64,000 bases of DNA from Vogesella urethralis (GTDB lineage Bacteria; Pseudomonadota; Gammaproteobacteria; Burkholderiales; Chromobacteriaceae). The stretch covers positions 1 through 64,000 of the forward strand of contig NZ_VMDW02000136.1 in NCBI RefSeq assembly GCF_007644045.2, given 5' to 3'. Made by a program: the position numbers and the translations under genes. Positions 26,647-38,168 of the stretch are shown in pieces (position 1 is the first letter of the stretch; each line of letters starts with the position of its first letter). Below the pieces are notes generated by a model. It had not been told where the DNA came from. It saw only the letters and a program-made list of their open reading frames with translations, and did no database searches.

Positions 26647-27042
26647 CTACAGGAAACGCAGCGGCTGGCCGGCGCGATTGAACGCCAGGTAGCGCGCCAC
26701 GTCGCCGCCGGTCTGGATGGTCTGGATCATGCGCTTGAGCGGGCCGTCGGCGGCGGCGCTGCTGCTGTCGTCGATGGCGGCCACGAACACCACTTCCCAG
26801 CGCGGGTCCAGTGCGTCGGCGTCGTGCTGCAGGCGGTCGAAATCGGCCAGCTCGGCGGGGGTCTTGTCCACGCACAGTACCGGTTGCAGGATGCCGCCTT
26901 CGCCGGCGGCAAAGCGTTCGGCTTCGGCGGGCTGGTGGTCGTCGTGCAGGCGGCGCTGGCAGAAGGCAAACAGCAGGCGCTGCGGCGCGGCTTGCTGGCG
27001 GGCGGCCTGCAGCAGGCCGTTGAAGTCGTGGATGGCAGTCAT
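26647..27042 (-). CDS. Conserved small protein, often mislabelled ribonucleotide reductase subunit alpha
   Basis: This 131-residue soluble protein contains LLQAARQQAAPQRLLFAFCQRRL, AGEGGILQPVLCVDKTPAELADF and WEVVFVAAIDD. I recognise this as a widespread proteobacterial family often labelled ribonucleotide reductase subunit alpha, but I see no reductase motifs and would not accept that label. The ATG at 27042 follows AGGAAG. It lies upstream of moaA on the same strand. The function is unknown. Confidence 0.7.
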   Translation of the reverse strand: MTAIHDFNGLLQAARQQAAPQRLLFAFCQRRLHDDHQPAEAERFAAGEGGILQPVLCVDKTPAELADFDRLQHDADALDPRWEVVFVAAIDDSSSAAADGPLKRMIQTIQTGGDVARYLAFNRAGQPLRFL

Positions 27043-27152
27043 GTCGGCTTCCTCGGGAGGTTTGCCGGCAGTGTAGGCGGCGGTCACGCGTTTGCCGATA
27101 CGCTGTCGGCAGGGGTGGGCTACGCCGAAAGAGGTAGCCGCTGGCCGGAAGC

Positions 27153-27166
27153 TTGATCCGTATCAT
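27153..27166 (+). promoter_or_regulatory. Fnr/Dnr box, one mismatch
   Basis: TTGAT-ccgt-ATCAT matches nine of ten positions of TTGAT-N4-ATCAA. A GATACT -10-like hexamer at 27189-27194 puts the box near -41.5 of a plausible start, the class II position, pointing to the DUF2249 gene at 27275. Confidence 0.6.
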
Positions 27167-27274
27167 TCAGCCGGCAACGGGCGGCGGCGATACTGCGCCA
27201 TCGTCACTTACCGGGGAACCCCGCCATGTTTGCTGCCCGTATATTGCCTGTTTGCCCGAGCCAGGAGGTGTGCC

Positions 27275-27493
27275 ATGACGCCCCGTGACCTGCGCGGCCT
27301 GACGCCGCCGCAACCGCTGGAAATCATCCTGGCCGAGGTGGACGCTGCTGCGCCCCGGCAGCAATTGTGTTACGTGCTGCCGCACTTTCCGGCCCCGCTG
27401 CTGCCGTTGCTGACGCAACAGGGGGTAGCGGTAGACAGCCAGATGCTGCCCGACTTCAGTGGCGTGCAGCTGACGCTGACTTTGCCGGGCTAG
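27275..27493 (+). CDS. Short DUF2249 domain protein
   Basis: This 72-residue protein opens with the DUF2249 motif DLRGLTPPQPLEIILAEVDA and continues to a short hydrophobic C-terminus; there is no Cys-rich tail. It is convergent with nirE and preceded by a near-consensus Fnr/Dnr box, so anaerobic control is likely. AGGAGG precedes the ATG. It is the second DUF2249 gene in the window (the other is at 20686). The function is unknown; a role in NO or electron-transfer chemistry is a guess. Confidence 0.75.
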   Translation: MTPRDLRGLTPPQPLEIILAEVDAAAPRQQLCYVLPHFPAPLLPLLTQQGVAVDSQMLPDFSGVQLTLTLPG

Positions 27494-27507
27494 CCCTGGC
27501 CGGCGGT

Positions 27508-28311
27508 TCAGGCCGGCTGTGCGGCAAGCTCGCGCCGCAGTGCCGGCGCCAGCAGCGGGTAGAGCCGTACCACCTCGCCGATCAGCAACAGCGCCGGCGG
27601 TGCGATCTGCTGGCGTTGTACGGTATCGGCCAGGCCGGCCAGCGTGGTGCAGCACACCCGTTGCTGCGGTGTGGTGGCGTTTTCCACCACCGCCACCGGC
27701 GTACCCGGCAGCCGGCCGTGTTCCATCAGGCTGCCGGCAATGGCGGCAGCCTCGCCCAGCCCCATGTACACCACCACCGTTTCGCTGCAGTCGGTACGGT
27801 GGGTCCAGTCCAGTGCCAGCTCGCCTTCGCGGCGGTGGCCGGTGACCAGCGTCACCCCCTGCGCACAGTCGCGATGGGTCAGCGGAATGCCGCAGCTGGC
27901 GGCGGCGCCCAGTGCCGCGCTGATGCCCGGTACCACTTCACAGCGTATGCCTTCGGCGGCCAGTGCCGTCAGTTCCTCTCCGCCGCGGCCGAACAAGAGC
28001 GGGTCGCCGCCTTTCAGCCGCACCACGCGCCGGCCCTGGCGCGCATGGCTCACCATCAGTTCGTGGATGGCCGCCTGCGGCAGCGTATGGCGGCTGGCGC
28101 GCTTGCCGACGCAGACCAGCTCGGCCTGGCGGTTGGCCAGCGCCAGGATGTCGGGGCTGACCAGCAAGTCGTACAGCACCACGTCGGCTTCGGCCAGGCG
28201 CCGCAGCGCCTTCAGGGTCAGCAGGTCCGGGTCGCCGGGGCCGGCGCCCACCAGACTGACGTCGCCGGCCGTAAGCGGGGAAGCATGGGAAAACGGTTGC
28301 GCGGTGTTCAT
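27508..28311 (-). CDS. nirE: Uroporphyrinogen-III C-methyltransferase NirE/CobA
   Basis: This 267-residue SAM-dependent enzyme methylates uroporphyrinogen III twice to precorrin-2, the branch point to siroheme and heme d1. SLVGAGPGDPDLLTLKAL, VLYDLLVSPDIL and RLKGGDPLLFGRGGEE are the family signatures. It is divergent from norCB and shares the perfect Fnr/Dnr box at 28368, which together with the nir genes nearby argues for a heme d1 role (NirE) rather than cobalamin. It is a stand-alone methyltransferase without CysG oxidase domains. Confidence 0.88.
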   Translation of the reverse strand: MNTAQPFSHASPLTAGDVSLVGAGPGDPDLLTLKALRRLAEADVVLYDLLVSPDILALANRQAELVCVGKRASRHTLPQAAIHELMVSHARQGRRVVRLKGGDPLLFGRGGEELTALAAEGIRCEVVPGISAALGAAASCGIPLTHRDCAQGVTLVTGHRREGELALDWTHRTDCSETVVVYMGLGEAAAIAGSLMEHGRLPGTPVAVVENATTPQQRVCCTTLAGLADTVQRQQIAPPALLLIGEVVRLYPLLAPALRRELAAQPA

Positions 28312-28367
28312 GGCAGCTCCTGTGATATGCAGGCTGCCAGTGTAGGAAGGGCAGCGCCCGGAAATCG

Positions 28368-28381
28368 TTGATTCGAATCAA
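28368..28381. promoter_or_regulatory. Perfect Fnr/Dnr box between nirE and norC
   Basis: TTGATTCGAATCAA is fully palindromic. It is shared by the divergent nirE and norCB genes. About 42 bp from its centre a norC start can be placed with a TACAGT -10-like hexamer. The same 18-bp core, CGTTGATTCGAATCAATG, occurs before nirS. Confidence 0.85.
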
Positions 28382-28455
28382 TGCTATCCGGATACCCCGA
28401 AACGTACAGTCCGCCCTGAATGCCGGGGTTCCGGTACACATGATGGGAGGCTGCG

Positions 28456-28881
28456 ATGAGCACCAGTTTTACCAAGTCAACCGCACGAAACATCTTCTAC
28501 GGAGGGGCGGTGTTTTTCTTCCTGCTGTTTGTCGCACTGACGTTCGACACCGTGAAGGCCCTGCCCAAGCGCGACAACCGCGCCAACCTGACCGAGCAGG
28601 TAGCGCGCGGCAAGAAGCTGTGGGAGGTGAACAACTGTATCGGCTGCCACACCTTGCTGGGCGAGGGCGCCTACTTTGCGCCGGAGCTGGGCAACGTCTA
28701 CCAGCGCCGCGGGCCGGAGTTCATCAAGGCCTGGATCAAGGCGCAGCCCACCGGGGCGCCGGGCCGGCGCCAGATGCCCAATTTCCACCTGAGCGACGCC
28801 CAGATCGACGACCTGGTGGCGTTCCTGAAGTACAGCAGCCAGATCAACACCAATAACTGGCCGCCGAATATCGAAGGCTAG
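28456..28881 (+). CDS. norC: Nitric oxide reductase cytochrome c subunit NorC
   Basis: This 141-residue membrane-anchored c-type cytochrome donates electrons to NorB. An N-terminal helix (about 12-32) anchors it, the heme motif is CIGCH near residue 61, and the C-terminus has the usual WPPN. Length and order (norC before norB) are typical of the cNOR operon. The perfect Fnr/Dnr box upstream fits induction by NO. Confidence 0.97.
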   Translation: MSTSFTKSTARNIFYGGAVFFFLLFVALTFDTVKALPKRDNRANLTEQVARGKKLWEVNNCIGCHTLLGEGAYFAPELGNVYQRRGPEFIKAWIKAQPTGAPGRRQMPNFHLSDAQIDDLVAFLKYSSQINTNNWPPNIEG

Positions 28882-28934
28882 ACGGACCAACCGTGCCAGC
28901 CGGTGCGGCCAACGTATCCAGCCCTTTACCTTAA

Positions 28935-30377
<1,443 letters not shown>

Positions 30378-30477
30378 GCCGGGTAGCCGTGGTGCCGCGT
30401 CTGGCTTGCAGGCCGGGGCGGCACGGTGCGCGAGTGCGCAATCCGGCCCGCAGGCAGCGTCGGGCGCCAAATAAAGG

Positions 30478-30507
30478 GGGTGCGGAGGCGCACCCTTTTT
30501 CTGTTTT
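30478..30507 (+). terminator. Terminator after norB
   Basis: GGGTGCG (30478-30484) pairs with CGCACCC (30489-30495), with the loop GAGG, followed by TTTTTCTGTTTT. It separates norCB from norEFQD, so read-through or a separate promoter would be needed for the maturation genes. Confidence 0.85.
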
Positions 30508-30607
30508 GCCGCCACGGCTTGCGGCCGGGTGCAGCCTTTGTCTTCCTCATCCCGCGCTGTCCGCGCACGGCATGCGTCCGCCAGCGCGCCCCTTTTGTGG
30601 AGGTGAT

Positions 30608-31183
30608 ATGTCCCACGCCATACCGGTCATACCGCGCCGGGTGCCCGGCGACCTGGCCATGTGGTTTTTCATTCTGGCGGAGCTGGCCGTGTTCGGCCTG
30701 CTGTTTGCCGCCTGCGCTTACGCCCGCTGGCAGCAGCCACTACTGTTTGCCCGCCAGCAGGCCGGGCTGCCGCTGGGGTGGGCGCTGGCCAATACCGCCT
30801 TGCTGCTCAGCGGCAGCGCCGCCGTGTTCAATGCCTGCCGTGCCTACGCAGCCGGGCGGGGGCATGCCGGGCGACGCTGGCTGCTGGCCTGCCTGCTGTG
30901 CGGCAGCGGCTTCGTGCTGCTGAAAGGCCACGAGCTGGGGGCGCTGTTTGCTGCCGGCATCAACTTGTCTAGTAACAGCTTCTGGATGTTCTACCTGTCG
31001 CTGGCGGGCTTTCATTACCTGCACGTGCTGCTGGGCATGGTGATCGTCGCGGCGGTGTGGTGGCGTGCCGGGCAGGGTGCCTACGCGGCCAACCATGACG
31101 GCGTGGAAACCGCCGCCGCTTACTGGCACATGGTGGACCTGGTGTGGCTGGTGCTGTTCGCCCTGCTGTACACCGCCCGCTAG
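30608..31183 (+). CDS. norE: Cytochrome c oxidase subunit III-like protein NorE
   Basis: This 191-residue membrane protein has five hydrophobic helices and the subunit III pattern (DLAMWFFILAELAVFGLLF, LLKGHELGALF, FWMFYLSLAGFHYLHVLLGM, YWHMVDLVWLVLFALLY). NorE is proposed to support nitric oxide reductase in denitrifiers. AGGAGGTGAT-like RBS (GTGGAGGTGATATG) precedes the ATG at 30608. norF, norQ and norD follow. Confidence 0.88.
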   Translation: MSHAIPVIPRRVPGDLAMWFFILAELAVFGLLFAACAYARWQQPLLFARQQAGLPLGWALANTALLLSGSAAVFNACRAYAAGRGHAGRRWLLACLLCGSGFVLLKGHELGALFAAGINLSSNSFWMFYLSLAGFHYLHVLLGMVIVAAVWWRAGQGAYAANHDGVETAAAYWHMVDLVWLVLFALLYTAR

Positions 31184-31248
31184 GGGCGGGCGGCGTTTTC
31201 TTATTGCGCATCAAGGCAGCGCCGGCAGGGCACAGGTAGGCTGCCGCC

Positions 31249-31521
31249 ATGACATCCCCCCACCTTCACCGCATTTACTGGCGCCTGTGGCTGGCCTTGC
31301 TGCTGCTCACCGCCGCGCTGGCACGGCTGGCCGATACGCTGGCCCCAGGCCCGCTGTTGCTGACACTGGCGCTAGGCGGCGCCTGGCTGAAGGGCGCGCT
31401 GGTGGCCGAGCACTACATGGGCCTGCGCCGCGCGCCGCTCTGGCTGCGTGCAGCCGTGCACGGCTGGCTGCTGCTGGTGTGTGGCGGGATCCTGCTGACC
31501 TTCCTGCCGGAGTTGCCATGA
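31249..31521 (+). CDS. norF: NorF-like small membrane protein
   Basis: This 90-residue protein has three hydrophobic segments and the motif LGGAWLKGALVAEHYMGLRRAPLWLR of the cytochrome oxidase subunit IV-like family; NorF proteins have this shape. Position between norE and norQ supports the name. The stop overlaps the norQ start by four bases. Confidence 0.75.
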   Translation: MTSPHLHRIYWRLWLALLLLTAALARLADTLAPGPLLLTLALGGAWLKGALVAEHYMGLRRAPLWLRAAVHGWLLLVCGGILLTFLPELP

Positions 31522-32327
31522 ACGCGCCCCACCGAGCCGCCGCTGCGGCACCGCTGCCTTTCTACCAACCGCTGGCCGACGAATGCGAGGTGTTCGAAGC
31601 GGCCTGGCGCCAGCAACTGCCCTTGCTGATCAAGGGCCCCACCGGCTGCGGCAAAACCCGCTTCGTGGCGCACATGGCCGCCCGGCTGGGTCTGCCGCTG
31701 TTTACCGTGTCCTGCCACGATGACCTGTCGGCGGCCGACCTGGTAGGCCGCCACCTGATTGCCGCCGGCGATACCCAGTGGTGCGACGGCCCGCTTACCC
31801 GTGCCGTTCGCGCTGGCGGCATCTGCTACCTGGACGAAGTGGTAGAAGCGCGCAAGGACACCACCGTGGTGCTGCACCCGCTCACCGACGACCGCCGCAT
31901 CCTGCCCATCGAACGTACCGGCGAACAGTTGGCCGCACCGCCCGGTTTCATGCTGGTGGTGTCGTACAACCCCGGCTACCAGCACGTGTTGAAAACGCTG
32001 AAGCCCTCCACCCGGCAGCGCTTCGTGGCGCTGGCGTTCGACTTCCCGCCGCCGGCGGTAGAGCTGACCGTGCTGCGCGAAGAGGGCGGCGCCGACGAAG
32101 CGCTGGCGCGCCGGCTGGTGGCGCTGGCCGCCCAGTTGCGTCGCTTGGGCGGTTATCACCTGGACGAAGCGGTCAGTACCCGCCTGCTGGTGTACGCCGC
32201 CAAACTCGTCGCCAGTGGCATGGCCGCCCGTACCGCCTGCCGCGTGGCGCTGGTGGAGCCGTTATCGGACGAGCCGGATACGCTGGCCGCGCTGATGGCG
32301 GTGGTGGATACCCAGTTCGGAGCCTGA
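31518..32327 (+). CDS. norQ: NorQ, MoxR-type AAA+ ATPase
   Basis: This 269-residue ATPase activates nitric oxide reductase, probably by metal insertion, together with NorD. The Walker A is GPTGCGKTRF, the Walker B region is GGICYLDEVVEARKD, and sensor 1 is VVSYNPGYQHVLK. The start overlaps norF (ATGA). It belongs to the CbbQ/NirQ/NorQ family. norD follows after one base. Confidence 0.95.
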   Translation: MNAPHRAAAAAPLPFYQPLADECEVFEAAWRQQLPLLIKGPTGCGKTRFVAHMAARLGLPLFTVSCHDDLSAADLVGRHLIAAGDTQWCDGPLTRAVRAGGICYLDEVVEARKDTTVVLHPLTDDRRILPIERTGEQLAAPPGFMLVVSYNPGYQHVLKTLKPSTRQRFVALAFDFPPPAVELTVLREEGGADEALARRLVALAAQLRRLGGYHLDEAVSTRLLVYAAKLVASGMAARTACRVALVEPLSDEPDTLAALMAVVDTQFGA

Positions 32328-32328
32328 G

Positions 32329-34146
32329 ATGGAAGACCTTGTCGGCAGCTGGTGGGACCGGCTGGTACGCCGTGCCGCCTACCCGGGCTACCCGCAGGCG
32401 GCGGTGCTGCTGGATGACGTGGCACCGCAGGCGCTGCTGTTCTTTCGCGCCATGGGGGGCGACCCCGGGCTGGCGGTGCGCAGCGCGGTGGGCACCGCCC
32501 ACGGCGCGCGCCGGCGCTGGCTGGCCCGTCTGGCCGGCACCGACACCCACGTCGAACTGGCCTGGCGTGACGGCCAGGCGCTGTACCTGCCCGAGCGCAT
32601 CGACCTGTACCCGGATGCCGAACTCAACCGCGGTCTGTACTTCTGGCTGATGGCGCTGGCGGCCCAGCCGCCGGGGCAAGGTGACTGGCTGCAGCGTAAC
32701 GGCGAGGCTGCTGCGCGCTGCCTGGCGGCCATGCCGGGGCTGGCCAGCCTGTACCAGCGGCTGGTAGCCGCCTTGCTGCCGCTGCGCAACTGGCCGGCTG
32801 CGGCGCCGGCCTTGGCTGCCGAGCAGGCCATCCGCCACGCCTTGCTGCAGCCGGGCACAGCAACCGCTTTGCCCGCCGGCAGCCCGCCACCGCAGCCGGT
32901 GCCGCTGTGGCTGCACCCGTCGCCCCCGTCTGCCGCTGCGGCCAACCAGGACGATGGCCAGCAGCCGGAGCAGGGCGATGGGTGCAGCCGCGACGGCAAG
33001 GCCCGGCGCCGTTACCGTGCCCGCCGCGACAACCCCGACGACCGCAAGAACGGCATGCTGTTGCAGTTTCGCGCCGAAAGCATCTTTACCTGGGACGACT
33101 ACGTGCGCGTCAACCGTCACCAGGACGAGGATGAACCCGACGACGGCGCCGCCGCCGAAGACATGGACTGTCTCACCGTCAGCCGCGACGGCAAGACCCG
33201 CGCCAGCCGGCTGAAGTTTGACCTCGACCTGCCGGCCGCCGCCTACGATGACACGCCGCTGGGCGACGGTTTGCTGCTGCCGGAATGGGACTACCGCCGC
33301 GAGCGGCTGGTGGCCGAGCACTGCCGCTTGCAGCCGATGCTGCCGCGTGACGCCAGCCCGGCACCGTTGCCGGACAAACTGCAGGCGGCTGCCCGGCGTT
33401 TGCGGCGGCAATTCCAGGCCTTGTCACCCGAGCGCAGCCGCAAAAGCGGCGAAGCCAGCGGGCCGGACCTGGACCTGGACCGCATCATCCGCTTCCTGGC
33501 CGAGCAACGCAGCGGTGTGGCCGTGGCCGAACCGCCGTTGTACCAGGCGTGGCCGCCCGCCGGGCGCAGCATGGCCTGCCTGCTGCTGGCCGACCTGTCG
33601 CTGTCTACCGAAAGCTGGCTGGGCGAGGCCGGGCAGGTGATTCATGTCATCCGCGACAGCCTGCTGCTGTTTGCCGAAGCACTGGCGGCCTGCGGCGACG
33701 CCTTCGGCCTGTACGGCTTTTCGTCACTGCGGCGCAGCGAGGTGCGCTACCTGCTGCTGAAAGACTTTGGCGAGCCCTACGACGATGCCGCACGCGGGCG
33801 CATTCTGGCCATTCGCCCGGGTTACTACACCCGCATGGGCGCCGCCATCCGCCAGTCCACCACCATCCTGTTGCAGCAGCCGGCCCAGCGCCGCTTGCTG
33901 CTGATCGTGTCCGACGGCAAACCCAACGACCTGGACCACTACGAAGGCCGCTACGGCGTGGAAGACACCCGCCAGGCGGTGCTGGAAGCACGCCGCGCCG
34001 GGCTGATTCCGTTTTGTGTCACCGTCGACCGCGAGGCCGGCGATTACTTGCCGCACCTGTTCGGCAAACGCGGTTACAGCGTGGTGCACGACGCTCGCCG
34101 CCTGCCCCAGGTGCTGACCAGCCTGTACGCCAGCCTGACTGCCTGA
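32329..34146 (+). CDS. norD: NorD, von Willebrand factor A domain activation protein
   Basis: This 605-residue cytoplasmic protein partners NorQ in nitric oxide reductase maturation. An N-terminal helical part is followed by a Pro/Ala/Asp-rich linker (residues about 185-235). A C-terminal VWA domain begins near LLLADLSLSTESW (metal-site motif DxSxS) and includes LLIVSDGKPNDLDHYEGRYGVEDTRQA. The length is normal for NorD. The DUF3079 gene follows after 22 bp. Confidence 0.94.
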   Translation: MEDLVGSWWDRLVRRAAYPGYPQAAVLLDDVAPQALLFFRAMGGDPGLAVRSAVGTAHGARRRWLARLAGTDTHVELAWRDGQALYLPERIDLYPDAELNRGLYFWLMALAAQPPGQGDWLQRNGEAAARCLAAMPGLASLYQRLVAALLPLRNWPAAAPALAAEQAIRHALLQPGTATALPAGSPPPQPVPLWLHPSPPSAAAANQDDGQQPEQGDGCSRDGKARRRYRARRDNPDDRKNGMLLQFRAESIFTWDDYVRVNRHQDEDEPDDGAAAEDMDCLTVSRDGKTRASRLKFDLDLPAAAYDDTPLGDGLLLPEWDYRRERLVAEHCRLQPMLPRDASPAPLPDKLQAAARRLRRQFQALSPERSRKSGEASGPDLDLDRIIRFLAEQRSGVAVAEPPLYQAWPPAGRSMACLLLADLSLSTESWLGEAGQVIHVIRDSLLLFAEALAACGDAFGLYGFSSLRRSEVRYLLLKDFGEPYDDAARGRILAIRPGYYTRMGAAIRQSTTILLQQPAQRRLLLIVSDGKPNDLDHYEGRYGVEDTRQAVLEARRAGLIPFCVTVDREAGDYLPHLFGKRGYSVVHDARRLPQVLTSLYASLTA

Positions 34147-34168
34147 AACCCGTGTACCGGAGTGTGCC

Positions 34169-34393
34169 ATGCGCCGCAAATTCCCCATTCATCCCGCCCA
34201 TCCCGAACGCCTGTGCTGGGGCTGCGACAAGTATTGTGCGGCCAACGACCTGCAATGCGGCAACGGCTGCGGCCGTACCCAGCACCCGGCCGAGCTGCTG
34301 GGTGACGACTGGTTCCTGCACGGCGACTGGGGCTTCAGCACCGAAGAGCTGGCGCGGTTTACCGGTCTGGAAAGCGTTGATTCGAATCAATGA
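34169..34393 (+). CDS. DUF3079 protein
   Basis: This 74-residue soluble protein matches the DUF3079 pattern (KFPIHPAHPERLCWGCDKYC..CGNGCGRTQHPAELLGDDW). Five Cys residues in two clusters suggest metal binding. It ends the nor cluster, and its last codons overlap the Fnr/Dnr box of nirS (34377-34390), so the coding sequence and the operator share bases. The function is unknown; DUF3079 genes are often near denitrification genes, from memory. Confidence 0.8.
   Translation: MRRKFPIHPAHPERLCWGCDKYCAANDLQCGNGCGRTQHPAELLGDDWFLHGDWGFSTEELARFTGLESVDSNQ
34377..34390 (+). promoter_or_regulatory. Perfect Fnr/Dnr box for nirS inside DUF3079 3' end
   Basis: TTGATTCGAATCAA is identical to the norC box, including CG before and TG after. 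It overlaps the final codons of the DUF3079 gene. Its centre is about 42 bp upstream of a reasonable start near 34425, with GATGAT as -10-like hexamer. nirS begins at 34458. Confidence 0.85.
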
Positions 34394-34418
34394 TGATGTG
34401 CTGAGGCGGGGCGGATGA

Positions 34419-36188
<1,770 letters not shown>

Positions 36189-36200
36189 TCCAACCATCAC

Positions 36201-36218
36201 GGCGGGCTGCGGCCCGCC
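36201..36218 (+). other. Intercistronic hairpin nirS-nirM
   Basis: GGCGGGC and GCCCGCC pair around TGCG, without a T-run. It lies between nirS and the nirM ribosome site (GGGAG). It may protect the nirS transcript 3' end and set the nirS:nirM ratio. Confidence 0.5.
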
Positions 36219-36230
36219 CAGGGAGCCAAT

Positions 36231-36539
36231 ATGAAAACCCCTCTGCTTACCGCCATGCTGCTGTCTGCCGGCCTGCTGCTGGCCACCTCCGCCCAGGCCT
36301 CGCCGGAACTGGCCAAGAAGTACAACTGCCTGGCCTGCCACAGCGTAGACAAGAAAGTCGTCGGCCCGTCGTTCAAGGATATCGCCAGCAAGTACAAGGG
36401 CCAGAACGTGCAGGCCAAGCTGGAAGAGAAAGTGAAGAAGGGCGGCGCCGGCAGCTTCGGCCCGGTGCCGATGTCACCCAACCCGCAAGTGCCGGACGCC
36501 GACCTGAAGGTGTTGGTGAAGTGGGTGCTGTCGCAGTAA
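36231..36539 (+). CDS. nirM: Cytochrome c-551-type electron donor NirM
   Basis: This 102-residue periplasmic monoheme cytochrome has a cleavable signal (up to AQA) and the heme motif CLACH. A methionine in GPVPMSPNP is the likely sixth ligand. It resembles the c-551 that feeds electrons to cd1 nitrite reductase, and the position directly after nirS fits. The length is normal for c-551 precursors. Confidence 0.9.
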   Translation: MKTPLLTAMLLSAGLLLATSAQASPELAKKYNCLACHSVDKKVVGPSFKDIASKYKGQNVQAKLEEKVKKGGAGSFGPVPMSPNPQVPDADLKVLVKWVLSQ

Positions 36540-36591
36540 GCCCCCCGCGCCGCCAACCGGTACTGGTATGGCGGCGTGGCGGCCAACCTTG

Positions 36592-36612
36592 CGCGGGCCG
36601 GCCCGGCCCGCG
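36592..36612 (+). other. Intercistronic hairpin nirM-nirC
   Basis: CGCGGGCCG (36592-36600) pairs with CGGCCCGCG (36604-36612) around a 3-nt loop, directly after a GCGGCCAAC word (36579). There is no T-run. It is the third such GC-rich hairpin between respiratory genes in the window. Confidence 0.5.
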
Positions 36613-36629
36613 TTAGCCGGAGTTTTGTC

Positions 36630-36995
36630 ATGACGATGCCACCGTACAAACCGGGTGGCCTGATTGGCCTCATCCTGATGCTGCTGGCCTGTGCGCTGCT
36701 ATTTGCCAGCGAGGCGGTGCCGGCATCCCCCGTCCCGCCGCCGGAGGCGGCCCGACGCCAGGCACTGCTGCACCTGCTGCGCGAAGACTGCGGCGCCTGC
36801 CACGGCCTGACGCGACAGGGCGGGCTGGGCAGCCCGCTCACCGCCGCCGCGCTGGCGGGCAAGCCGGCCGATAGCCTGGTGGCCACCATTCTCGACGGTC
36901 GCCCCGGTACCGCCATGCCGCCGTGGCGGCCCTTCATCAGCGAGCAGGAAGCCCGCTGGCTGGTTGAACTCTTGCAACAGGACCCCCCGCGATGA
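36630..36995 (+). CDS. nirC: c-type cytochrome NirC
   Basis: This 121-residue secreted monoheme cytochrome c has an N-terminal hydrophobic segment (about 10-27) and the heme motif CGACH near residue 52. A C-terminal region PGTAMPPWRPFISEQEARWLVELLQ matches the NirC family. NirC is implicated in heme d1 maturation and electron supply to NirS. I chose the ATG at 36630 after CGGAG. The stop overlaps the nirF start by four bases. Confidence 0.87.
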   Translation: MTMPPYKPGGLIGLILMLLACALLFASEAVPASPVPPPEAARRQALLHLLREDCGACHGLTRQGGLGSPLTAAALAGKPADSLVATILDGRPGTAMPPWRPFISEQEARWLVELLQQDPPR

Positions 36996-38167
36996 CGCTG
37001 CGATTCTTGCTGATCCCCCTGTTGGCCGCCGCTGTGCTGGCCGGCTGTGCCACCCCCACGCTACGCGGCAGCGGCGACCTGGGGGTGGTGATCGAACGTG
37101 CCGCCGGCAGCCTGCAGGTGGTGCAGCAACAGCCGCCAGCCAGCCTGGCGCGCGTCAGCGGCCTGGGCGACCTGTCGCACGCGTCGCTGGTGTATAGCCG
37201 TGATGCCCGCTATGTCTACGTGTTTGCCCGCGACGGCGGCCTGTCCAAAGTGGACCTGCTCACCGGCACCTTGCAGGCCCGTGTGATGCAGGCCGGCAAC
37301 AGCATTGGCGGGGCCATTTCCAGCGATGGCCGCATCGTGGCGGCACAGAACTACAGCCCCGGCGGGGTGAAGCTGTTCGACGCCGACACACTGGCGCTGC
37401 TGGCGGACATCCCGGCGCAGGATGCTGCCGGGCAGCCGTCGCGCGTAGTGGGCCTGGCTGACCTGCCGGGCAACCGCTTTGCCTTTGCGCTGTTTGACGC
37501 CGGCGAAATCTGGCTGCTGGATGCGGCCAACCCGCGTCAGCCGGCCATTACCCGTTACCGCGGCATCGGGCGGCAGCCTTACGACGGCCTGGCCAGTAGC
37601 GATGGCCGCTACTACATCGCCGGCCTGTTCGGCGAGGACGGCCTGGCCTTGCTGGACACCTGGCATCCCGACGCCGGTGTACGCCGCATCCTGCCGGGGT
37701 ACGGTCAGGGCGAGGCCAGGTTGCCGGTGTACAAGATGCCGCACCTGCGCGGCTGGAGCCTGGCCGGCGACTATGCGTTCTTCCCCGCCATCGGCCAGTC
37801 GCAGGTGCTGGTGGCCGACAGCCGCAGCTGGCAGCCGGTGGCCAAGGTGGCGGTATACGGCCAGCCGGTGTTCGTGATGGCCGAGCCGGGCGGGCGCCGC
37901 GTGTGGGTGAACTTTGCTTTTCCGCACAATGACACCGTGCAGGTGATCGACGTCCCCAGCATGCAGGTGGTGCACACGCTGAAGCCGGGGCGCGCCATCC
38001 TGCACATGGAGTTCACCGCTCGTGGCGACGCGGTGTGGTTGTCCAGCCGCGACGACGACAAGGTGGTGGTCATCGATACCCGTACGCTGGCCGTGCGTGC
38101 CGTACTGCCGGCGGCCAACCCGTCTGGGATCTTCTTCAGCTGGCGCGCCGGCCGCATGGGGATGTGA
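36992..38167 (+). CDS. nirF: Heme d1 biosynthesis protein NirF
   Basis: This 391-residue propeller protein, homologous to the d1 domain of NirS, takes part in the late side-chain chemistry of heme d1. An N-terminal lipoprotein signal (LLAAAVLAGC) suggests attachment to the membrane on the periplasmic side, as reported for Pseudomonas NirF. GQPVFVMAEPGGRRVWVNFAFPHNDTVQVID is typical. It overlaps nirC by four bases and is followed one base later by nirDL. Confidence 0.93.
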   Translation: MTLRFLLIPLLAAAVLAGCATPTLRGSGDLGVVIERAAGSLQVVQQQPPASLARVSGLGDLSHASLVYSRDARYVYVFARDGGLSKVDLLTGTLQARVMQAGNSIGGAISSDGRIVAAQNYSPGGVKLFDADTLALLADIPAQDAAGQPSRVVGLADLPGNRFAFALFDAGEIWLLDAANPRQPAITRYRGIGRQPYDGLASSDGRYYIAGLFGEDGLALLDTWHPDAGVRRILPGYGQGEARLPVYKMPHLRGWSLAGDYAFFPAIGQSQVLVADSRSWQPVAKVAVYGQPVFVMAEPGGRRVWVNFAFPHNDTVQVIDVPSMQVVHTLKPGRAILHMEFTARGDAVWLSSRDDDKVVVIDTRTLAVRAVLPAANPSGIFFSWRAGRMGM

Positions 38168-38168
38168 C

